This document shows, piece after piece, positions 7,658 to 12,466 of a stretch of DNA of 12,466 nt; the stretch's first letter is position 1, and each line of letters starts with the position of its first letter. The notes under the pieces are model-generated. The model did not search any database and was not told where the DNA came from. It saw nothing but the letters and a program-made list of their open reading frames with translations. Origin of the DNA: Actinomycetota bacterium (GTDB lineage: Bacteria > Actinomycetota > Acidimicrobiia > Acidimicrobiales > Microtrichaceae); assembly GCA_005777415.1 (NCBI GenBank), contig SXMI01000021.1, positions 1-12,466 of the forward strand, written 5' to 3'. Both the position numbers and the translations under genes were made by a program.

Positions 7658-8901
7658 CCGTCCCGCTGTACCCCTTCGAGTCCCGGGCCCCGCGCCTCGG
7701 CGCCGTCAAGCCCTTCGACGGCATCCGCGGCATCGGCGTCTGGTGCGTGGTGCTCCAGCACGCCTACGCCGTCGCCGACTCGCTGTCCGGCTACATCGAC
7801 CTGTTCTTCGTGCTGTCCGGGTTCCTCATCACCACGCTGATCTTCGAGGAGCGCCGGTCCACCGGGTCCATGTCGTTGCGGAACTTCTACGCGCGACGCG
7901 GCATCCGACTGCTCCCCGGGCTGCTCGTGACGCTGGTGGTGTTCTTCCTCCCGATCCTGGCGATCCGGGTGGCCAACCCGAACCCTGACACCGAGTTCCT
8001 CTTCACCAACGTGGTGTGGGAGTCCATCGCCACGCTGTTCTACGTCCACAACATCTTCTTCTCGCCCCTGCTCGGGAGCTTCCAGTACATGGGCCAGATG
8101 TGGTCGCTGTCGCTGGAGGAGCAGTTCTACCTGATCGGTGCGCTGGCCACGTACTGGTGCCTGAAGAAGAACTGGATCCGCCAGCTCGCCGCCGCGCTGA
8201 TCGTCTTCATCATCATCGTGTGGGTGGGTCGGGCCATGGGCCTGGGGGGTCCCGGCCAGTTCTGGTTCCAGCGTCCGGACGCCATCGCCATGGGGGTCCT
8301 GCTGGCGATCATCAACGCCGTCGCCCCGACCGAGCTGAGCCCCACGGCCAAGCGCCGACTGCACGTGGTGGCCTGGGTGGCGACCGGCGGCATGGTGTTC
8401 GCGCTCCTCTCGTCCTCGAAGCTCGTCGAGAAGCTGATCGGGTTCTACGTGCCGCTCTACCCGACCGACGTCGACATCGAGAAGCCACCGGAAGGTCTGT
8501 CGCCGGCGGAGCTCAAGGAGTACGCCGACAACGCCATCCAGGTCGTGCTCGCCGAGCTGCCGAACGGCAACTACTGGGTGCGGTGGGGGTTCACCCTGTC
8601 GACGATCTGCGCGGCCGTCATCGTGTTCGCCTTCGTCCGGCTGCGCGACGAGTTCGCCCTGAGCCGATGGCTGAGCGTCCGGGTGCTCTGCTACTTCGGA
8701 GTACTCAGCTACGCGATCTACATCACGCACTACCAGCTCTTCCAGCTCATGGATCCCGGATTCCAGGGCGGCCCCAAGTGGATCCCGATCAAGCTGCTGG
8801 CCGCCTACCTGGTCGGCGCCGCGCTGCACCGGTTCGTCGAACGGCCCGCACTGCGTCGGTACCGGCACCGCTTCGTCCACTCCACCGCCTCGACCCGGTG
8901 A
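7654..8901 (+). CDS. Acyltransferase 3 family membrane protein, second of a tandem pair
   Basis: This 415-residue protein is a clear paralogue of the preceding gene product, with the same order of motifs. These are FDGIRGIGV with His36, FVLSGFLITTLIFEE (52-66), FYARRGIRLLP (78-88), MWSLSLEEQFY (149-159), QRPDA (206-210), SYAIYITHY (352-360) and a terminal FVERPALRRY. It is a multi-pass membrane protein likely to acylate an extracytoplasmic acceptor. It keeps the canonical SGFLIT lost in its neighbour. Its loop at about 265-304 is longer and more acidic but ends in the same GNYWVRWGFT. GTG 7654 shares bases with the upstream TGA (7655-7657), and GGGAGGA at 7637-7643 is a good ribosome binding site ten bases ahead, which fixes the start. 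Two paralogues side by side could form a heteromer or use different acceptors; the sequence does not decide between these. Confidence 0.9.
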   Translation: MTVPLYPFESRAPRLGAVKPFDGIRGIGVWCVVLQHAYAVADSLSGYIDLFFVLSGFLITTLIFEERRSTGSMSLRNFYARRGIRLLPGLLVTLVVFFLPILAIRVANPNPDTEFLFTNVVWESIATLFYVHNIFFSPLLGSFQYMGQMWSLSLEEQFYLIGALATYWCLKKNWIRQLAAALIVFIIIVWVGRAMGLGGPGQFWFQRPDAIAMGVLLAIINAVAPTELSPTAKRRLHVVAWVATGGMVFALLSSSKLVEKLIGFYVPLYPTDVDIEKPPEGLSPAELKEYADNAIQVVLAELPNGNYWVRWGFTLSTICAAVIVFAFVRLRDEFALSRWLSVRVLCYFGVLSYAIYITHYQLFQLMDPGFQGGPKWIPIKLLAAYLVGAALHRFVERPALRRYRHRFVHSTASTR

Positions 8902-8911
8902 GCCGACCGTC

Positions 8912-10456
8912 GTGCACCTGACCGACACCGAGCGACCGTCCGGGCTGAGCCGGTGGTTCGTCGCCACCGCCGCCGTGGCCCCGGCGGTCCTCACGATGCT
9001 CGCGGTCCGCATCAGCCGGCCCGCCGTCGGCACCGACGCGGTCGCCTACATCGCCGTGGCGGACTCGATCCGGGCCGGGGACGGGCTCGGGTTCTTCATC
9101 GAGCGGCCGCTCACGACCTGGCCGCCGCTCTGGCCCGCGCTCCTGGCCCTGGGGACGGCGGTCACCGGGTGGCGGGGCGATCAGGTCGCCGTGGTCCTCA
9201 ACGCCGTGATGCTGAGTGCCGTGGTGCTCACCGGGGTGGCCGTCGCCCGACGGGTGCTCGTCGACCCGCGTCTGCGGGCGGTGCTCGTCGTCGGACTGGC
9301 GGTCTCCCCGCTGCTCGTCGGACTGGCGGCGTTCGTCCAGACCGAGGTGGCGTTCGTCCTGATCTCGCTGGTCACGATCTGGCTGCTGCTCCTGGCGACG
9401 GAACGAGAGCAACCGGCCCTGCTCGTCGCCGCCGGGCTGGCCACCTGCGTCGGCTTCTACGTCCGCTACCAGGCGCTCTACGTGGTGCCGGTGTTCGCAG
9501 TGTGGCTGGCCGTGCGGGCCTGGCAGCGCCACCGCCGTGTCGGCCGGGCGGTGGCCGACGTGGGCTGGTACGCGGTGCCGGCGGTCCTGCCCAGCGTGGC
9601 GTGGATGGCGCGCAACCTGTCGGTCTCGGACACGGCCATGGGACCGCGGTTCCCGTCGTCGGTCGGTCCCCTCCAGAACGTCGGCGCCGCGTTCCGGACG
9701 GTGGCGAAGTTCGTGACGTCCATCCCGGACGGGCCCAACGTCCCACTCGCGGTGCTCGGACTGCTCATCGTGGCAGTCGTCGTCGGCACGGCGGCCCGCA
9801 CCCAGGGGTTCCGACCGGTGGCGGCCGCAGCCGGTCCGGTGGGCCTGCTCAGCGTCTTCGTGATCGGCTTCACTGGCCTGATGGTGGTGAGCCGGTCCGT
9901 GGTCGGCTTCGACGACCTCGACATCCGGCTGCTGGCCCCGTGCATGGTGCCGGTCGCCCTGCTGTTCCTCCGATGGGTCGAGCTCGTGCTCCTCGACCGG
10001 GATCGCTGGCGGACGGTCGGCTGGGTCGTCGCCGGCGTGTGGCTCGGGGCGCAGGCCCTGGTGACCCTGGCGCTGCTCGGGCCGCTCAACACGGTGATCT
10101 CCGACGTCGGCTACAACGCACCCCGGGCCGTGGCGGCCTCGCAGAGCCCGGCCATCGCCGCCCTGCCGGACGGCTGCGTCACGTACTCGAACAACTCCGC
10201 CGACCTCTACCGGTCCAAGGTCGAAACGCTGATCAGCCCACGGCGCACCGAGTACAAGTCAGACCAGCCGACCGACGACCTGGTGGAGCTCGCCGCCCGA
10301 GTCGACGCCGGGGACGGACCCGTGTGCCTGCTGTGGGTCGAGTACTCCGAGGACCCGGAGTTCCACGACCGGGCCGACCTGGCCTCGGTCGTCGAGCTCG
10401 ACGAGGTGGCTGCGGCCGACGGCGTCACCGCCTACGTCCTGCGACCGCTCACCTGA
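8912..10456 (+). CDS. GT-C family membrane glycosyltransferase (PMT/ArnT-like)
   Basis: This 514-residue protein begins with a membrane anchor (about 17-33). It is followed by the first outward loop, TDAVAYIAVADSIRAGDG, in which Asp42 and Tyr46 match the acidic catalytic-loop pattern of GT-C enzymes, and then by TTWPPLWPALLAL, a typical PP..P..L stretch. Further hydrophobic segments continue to about residue 395, with QTEVAF and RYQALY as family-like landmarks. The last 120 residues form a soluble domain starting near GYNAPRA and containing TYSNNSADLY (424-433), as found after the membrane part in many GT39-like proteins. Such enzymes move a sugar from a polyprenyl-phosphate carrier to an extracytoplasmic acceptor. 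GTG 8912 comes ten bases after the acyltransferase stop; GGTGAG at the end of that gene may serve as a ribosome binding site. Sugar and acceptor cannot be inferred. The context suggests the same glycan as the acyltransferases. Confidence 0.75.
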   Translation: MHLTDTERPSGLSRWFVATAAVAPAVLTMLAVRISRPAVGTDAVAYIAVADSIRAGDGLGFFIERPLTTWPPLWPALLALGTAVTGWRGDQVAVVLNAVMLSAVVLTGVAVARRVLVDPRLRAVLVVGLAVSPLLVGLAAFVQTEVAFVLISLVTIWLLLLATEREQPALLVAAGLATCVGFYVRYQALYVVPVFAVWLAVRAWQRHRRVGRAVADVGWYAVPAVLPSVAWMARNLSVSDTAMGPRFPSSVGPLQNVGAAFRTVAKFVTSIPDGPNVPLAVLGLLIVAVVVGTAARTQGFRPVAAAAGPVGLLSVFVIGFTGLMVVSRSVVGFDDLDIRLLAPCMVPVALLFLRWVELVLLDRDRWRTVGWVVAGVWLGAQALVTLALLGPLNTVISDVGYNAPRAVAASQSPAIAALPDGCVTYSNNSADLYRSKVETLISPRRTEYKSDQPTDDLVELAARVDAGDGPVCLLWVEYSEDPEFHDRADLASVVELDEVAAADGVTAYVLRPLT

Positions 10457-10458
10457 CC

Positions 10459-11670
10459 GTGTCCGGGGCACCGACCGATGTCGGGGTCGTCGTGGTCGGC
10501 GCCGGCCTGGTCGGCCTGGCCACGGCGCGGGCCCTGCAGCAGCGACCGGGCACGGGCGACGTGCTCGTCGTCGACAAGGAGACCGGACCGGCCCAGCACC
10601 AGAGCGGGCGCAACTCCGGGGTCGCCCACTCGGGCCTGTACTACGCGCCGGGGTCGTCCAAGGCGGCACTCGCCGTGGCCGGCCGGGCGGCGCTGGAGCG
10701 CCACTGCGCCGAGCGGTCGATTCCCTACCGGGCCTGCGGCAAGGTGGTCGTCGCCGTCGACGACGCCCAGCTGCCGGCGCTCGCCGAGCTCGAGCGACGC
10801 GGCCGAGCCAACGGGGTCCGGGTCGAGCGACTCGACCCCGCCGGCCTACGACGGGTCGAACCGCACGCCCGCGGGGTGGCCGCCCTGCACGTGGCGGACA
10901 CCGGGGTGGTCGACTTCCCGGCGGTGGCCCGGTCGTTCGTCGAGGACCTGCGCTCGGCGGGCGGCGAGCTGCGCGGCGGCCTCGAACTGGCGCGGGCCAC
11001 CCCGGTCGACGACGCGCTGGAGGTCGAGTTCACCGACGGGTCCCGCCTGCGGGCCGGGGCGCTGGTGAACTGCGCCGGACTGCAGAGCGACCGGGTGGCG
11101 ATCCGCTGCGGCGCCCGACCGTCGGTGCGCATCGTGCCCTTCCGGGGCGACTACCTGGACGTCGCCGCCCCCGACGACGACCTGGTCCGGGCGCTGATCT
11201 ACCCGGTGCCCGACCCCCGGTGGCCGTTCCTCGGGGTGCACCTGACCCGGTCCGTGGACGGGCAGGTCCACGCCGGGCCGACGGCGGTCCTGGCGCTCGG
11301 GCGCGAGGCCTACGACCGGTCGGTCGACCGCCACGACACCCTGGCCCTGCTCCGCGACCGGGCGCTGCGGCGGCTCGCTCGCCGCTACTGGCGCACCGGA
11401 CTGTCAGAGCTGTGGCGGGCCCGTTCCCGGAGCACCGTCGTGGCCGACCTGCGCCGTCTGGTCCCGGAGCTGGACGGATCGTCGTTGCGTCCGGCCCAGC
11501 CCGGGATCCGGGCCCAGGCGGTCTCGGTCGACGGCCGACTCGTCGACGACTTCGCGTTCGCCACCTCACCGAGATGCGTGCACGTGCTCAATGCGCCGTC
11601 ACCGGCGGCCACGGCCTCGCTCGCCATCGGCGAGCACGTCGCCGACCGGGTGGCGCAGGTGCTCGCCTGA
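10459..11670 (+). CDS. lhgO: L-2-hydroxyglutarate oxidase-like FAD-dependent oxidoreductase
   Basis: This 403-residue protein has the DAO-type FAD fold. The dinucleotide motif GAGLVG spans 14-19, Asp39 ends the second strand, and a strongly LhgO-like block HQSGRNSGVAHSGLYY covers 47-62, followed by APGSSKA. Other LhgO-type pieces are VPFRGDYLD (226-234), YPVPDPRWPFLGVHLTR (248-264) and HAGPTAVLA (271-279). LhgO oxidises L-2-hydroxyglutarate to 2-oxoglutarate, usually at the membrane and feeding the respiratory chain; this recycles a by-product of promiscuous dehydrogenases. GTG 10459 is two bases after the glycosyltransferase stop, without its own clear ribosome binding site, so coupled translation is likely. 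A perfect hairpin follows the stop. Its place in a glycan-modification operon is unexpected. It may act on another 2-hydroxy acid or may simply share a transcript. The family call is firm; the exact substrate is less so. Confidence 0.82.
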   Translation: MSGAPTDVGVVVVGAGLVGLATARALQQRPGTGDVLVVDKETGPAQHQSGRNSGVAHSGLYYAPGSSKAALAVAGRAALERHCAERSIPYRACGKVVVAVDDAQLPALAELERRGRANGVRVERLDPAGLRRVEPHARGVAALHVADTGVVDFPAVARSFVEDLRSAGGELRGGLELARATPVDDALEVEFTDGSRLRAGALVNCAGLQSDRVAIRCGARPSVRIVPFRGDYLDVAAPDDDLVRALIYPVPDPRWPFLGVHLTRSVDGQVHAGPTAVLALGREAYDRSVDRHDTLALLRDRALRRLARRYWRTGLSELWRARSRSTVVADLRRLVPELDGSSLRPAQPGIRAQAVSVDGRLVDDFAFATSPRCVHVLNAPSPAATASLAIGEHVADRVAQVLA

Positions 11671-11691
11671 CCCCGACGGCCCCGGAACGAC

Positions 11692-11721
11692 CGACGGGAG
11701 GACCCGGAGGTCCTCCCGTCG
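11692..11721. terminator. Perfect hairpin terminator, probably bidirectional
   Basis: The arms CGACGGGAGGACC (11692-11704) and GGTCCTCCCGTCG (11709-11721) pair perfectly over 13 bp around the four-base loop CGGA. The hairpin starts 21 bases after the lhgO stop. No T-tract follows on either strand, as in many actinobacterial terminators. It lies between convergent genes, about 90 bases beyond the stop of the minus-strand gene, and could end transcripts from both sides. Confidence 0.75.
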
Positions 11722-11808
11722 ATGGCACCGGTTCCGACGAGGGGGGAGGTCGGACCGGGCGGACCCGTCAGCGGAGAGGGGGGATCCCGCTGCGGGCGAA
11801 CTGGTGGA

Positions 11809-12129
11809 TCAGGCGGCGGCGACCGTCGCCTTGGCGCTGCCGGTGCGGTCGAGCAGCTGGTCGGTCAGCGGTGCGGCGGCCTTGGCGGCGGCGTTGGCGA
11901 CCGTCTTGGAGGTGCTCACGACCTTGGTGGCGAACTTCGCCTGGTTGTCGATGACCTCGCCGGGGGTGGGCAGCTTCGCCGCGAACGGCAGGGTGGGGAA
12001 CTCGCTGCGGCGCTCGGTCACGAAGTCGACGGCCTTGCCGACGGCCTTGCTCACCGGCTGCTTCAGGCTGGAGATGGCGTCGATGATCCGGTCCTGGATC
12101 TCGGTCACGGGCTCGAGGATGGTGCTCAT
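11809..12129 (-). CDS. Small helical hypothetical protein, phasin/HBHA-like
   Basis: I do not recognise a named family with certainty. The 106 residues form two predicted amphipathic helices (about 3-40 and 57-95) joined by a proline-rich hinge (EFPTLPFAAKLPTPGEVI, 43-60) and end in an Ala/Lys/Thr-rich tail. It contains no Cys, Trp, His or Tyr, no signal peptide and no membrane span. The LPTP-EVI-...-FA pattern followed by an alanine-rich helix recalls phasin-like and heparin-binding-haemagglutinin-like actinobacterial proteins, which coat storage granules or lipid surfaces; that is resemblance, not proof. ATG 12129 has a weak ribosome binding site (AGAAAG, nine bases away). The gene has its own -10-like TACAGT, overlapped by a dyad. 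It is divergent from a peroxiredoxin, so a stress or storage role is possible. The alternative is a non-specific structural or stress protein. Confidence 0.72.
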   Translation of the reverse strand: MSTILEPVTEIQDRIIDAISSLKQPVSKAVGKAVDFVTERRSEFPTLPFAAKLPTPGEVIDNQAKFATKVVSTSKTVANAAAKAAAPLTDQLLDRTGSAKATVAAA

Positions 12130-12156
12130 GTCGTTCTGCTTTCTCTCAGGGGGACG

Positions 12157-12172
12157 TTGCTAACTGTAGCAA
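12157..12172. promoter_or_regulatory. Perfect dyad over the -10, candidate operator
   Basis: TTGCTA-ACTG-TAGCAA is a perfect 6+6 inverted repeat with a four-base centre, and it covers the -10 of the small helical protein gene. A second, overlapping dyad GCAA-GCAG-TTGC follows at 12169-12180, and GACA-GT-TGTC lies at 12206-12215. The position is what a repressor site would need, but I cannot assign a regulator. Confidence 0.4.
12163..12168 (-). promoter_or_regulatory. Putative -10 element of the small helical protein gene
   Basis: On the minus strand TACAGT fits TANNNT. It would start transcription near 12156, giving a leader of roughly 27 bases that contains the purine-rich GAGAGAAAG (12147-12139). 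The -35 position has no good match, so an activator or an alternative sigma factor may be needed. Confidence 0.45.
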
Positions 12173-12239
12173 GCAGTTGCGCACTCCGGTAGTCATGATG
12201 CTTGCGACAGTTGTCACCCTGCGCCCGAGTCCGTTGCGG

Positions 12240-12268
12240 TGGACCACCGATGAATAGTTGACTATATT
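12240..12268 (+). promoter_or_regulatory. Peroxiredoxin promoter, -35 TGGACC and -10 TATATT
   Basis: TGGACC (12240-12245) and TATATT (12263-12268) are separated by 17 bases. They match the housekeeping sigma-70/SigA consensus at four and five of six positions, the best promoter in the window. Transcription would start near 12275, giving a leader of about 69 bases. Confidence 0.6.
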
Positions 12269-12278
12269 GGTCAGGAAT
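12254..12278. promoter_or_regulatory. IscR/Rrf2-like operator overlapping the peroxiredoxin -10
   Basis: The half-sites ATAGTTGACT (12254-12263) and GGTCAGGAAT (12269-12278) flank the five-base centre ATATT. The layout fits the E. coli IscR type 1 consensus, recalled as ATASYYGACT-N5-AGTCRRSTAT, at nearly every position; the first base of the right half and one base near its end differ. The dyad covers the -10, so a bound Rrf2-type protein would block the promoter. The regulator gene is not in the window. Confidence 0.5.
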
Positions 12279-12279
12279 T

Positions 12280-12324
12280 GAGCACCGGGCCGCAGGCCCG
12301 CAACGAGCACCGGGCCGCAGGCCC
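12280..12324 (+). repeat. Two exact tandem 20-bp repeats, hairpin-forming, in the peroxiredoxin leader
   Basis: The unit GAGCACCGGGCCGCAGGCCC occurs at 12280-12299 and again at 12305-12324, separated by GCAAC (25-base period). Each unit holds GGGCC-GCA-GGCCC, a 5-bp stem with a three-base loop; the first copy extends to 6 bp. Because the units are identical, the left arm of copy 1 can also pair with the right arm of copy 2. Confidence 0.85.
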
Positions 12325-12332
12325 CGGACCAC

Positions 12333-12337
12333 AGGAG
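12333..12337 (+). promoter_or_regulatory. Ribosome binding site fixing the peroxiredoxin start
   Basis: AGGAG lies six bases before GTG 12344, just downstream of the second repeat. It is the clearest Shine-Dalgarno in the window and selects this GTG as the start. Confidence 0.75.
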
Positions 12338-12343
12338 CATCAC

Positions 12344-12466
12344 GTGAGCATCCGACTGGGCGACGAGGCCCCGAACTTCACCGCAGAGACCACCCAGGGA
12401 ACCATCGACTTCCACGAGTGGAAGGCCGACAGCTGGGCGGTGTTGTTCTCCCACCCCAAGGACTTC
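12344..12466 (+). CDS. 1-Cys (Prx6-type) peroxiredoxin, N-terminus only
   Basis: Only 41 residues are inside the window. They read LGDEAPNF (5-12), TTQGTIDFHEW (16-26) and SWAVLFSHPKDF (30-41), the characteristic opening of Prx6-class peroxiredoxins. In these, FSHPxDF is followed directly by TPVCTTE carrying the peroxidatic Cys, here just beyond the edge. The full protein would be about 200-220 residues and reduce hydrogen peroxide and organic peroxides in the cytoplasm. The GTG start is set by AGGAG six bases upstream. The promoter, an IscR/Rrf2-like operator and two leader hairpins precede it, suggesting control by iron-sulphur or redox status and possibly at the RNA level. AhpE or an AhpC-type 2-Cys enzyme is less likely given the SHPxDF wording. 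Confidence 0.9.
   Translation, partial: MSIRLGDEAPNFTAETTQGTIDFHEWKADSWAVLFSHPKDF

Noticed and set aside
7588..9033. Minus-strand open frames opposite the second acyltransferase and the glycosyltransferase
   Set aside because: Composition is His/Asp/Gln/Arg-rich without membrane segments or domains. The plus strand holds clear membrane-protein families.
11787..11797. Small hairpin CCCGCTGCGGG as a separate terminator for the small helical protein gene
   Set aside because: The stem is only four to five base pairs with a tiny loop and no T-run. It is easily expected by chance in this composition, and the strong hairpin at 11692-11721 is close by.
12280..12324. CRISPR-like array
   Set aside because: There are only two copies with a five-base spacer between them and no cas genes. 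The unit is a tandem leader repeat.

Overview
The window is very GC-rich, densely coded actinobacterial DNA. It has GTG starts, strong C/G third-position bias and topoisomerase IV subunits of actinobacterial type. The mix of genes would suit a high-GC Acidimicrobiia (Ilumatobacter/Iamia-like) genome, but that placement is an inference from general resemblance. I see no mobile elements, tRNA or rRNA genes, or CRISPR array, and no gene-free stretch longer than about 215 bases.

Layout. Positions 1-759 (minus) hold the N-terminal 253 codons of an amidase-signature hydrolase, cut by the window edge. Divergent from it is parC (841-3282), the DNA-cleaving subunit of topoisomerase IV. parC converges, with a 4-base gap, on an EamA-type membrane transporter (3287-4228, minus). 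That gene is in turn divergent from parE (4321-6348), the ATPase subunit of the same topoisomerase. The two topoisomerase IV genes are therefore split by an inverted transporter gene.

From 6434 to 11670 runs a tight four-gene plus-strand operon: two tandem paralogous acyltransferase-3 membrane proteins (stop/start overlap), a GT-C-type membrane glycosyltransferase (10-base gap) and an L-2-hydroxyglutarate oxidase-like FAD enzyme (2-base gap). The first three look like a cell-surface glycan building and acylating set; the oxidoreductase is the odd member. A perfect 13-bp-stem hairpin (11692-11721) follows the operon and can serve both strands.

The last part is a divergent pair: a small, helical, phasin-like hypothetical protein (11809-12129, minus) and the start of a 1-Cys (Prx6-type) peroxiredoxin (12344 to the window end). 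The 214-base region between them is the most regulation-rich part of the window. It has a dyad over the hypothetical gene's -10, and a recognisable -35/-10 for the peroxiredoxin whose -10 lies inside a 25-bp dyad resembling an IscR/Rrf2 operator. It also has two tandem exact 20-bp repeats in the peroxiredoxin leader, each able to fold as a short hairpin.

Several genes (parC, parE, the EamA gene) have a -10-like hexamer only 6-7 bases before the start codon and no Shine-Dalgarno sequence, which suggests leaderless transcripts. No clearly new multi-gene defence or mobile system is visible. The most promising leads are the peroxiredoxin control region and the acyltransferase/glycosyltransferase/oxidase operon.
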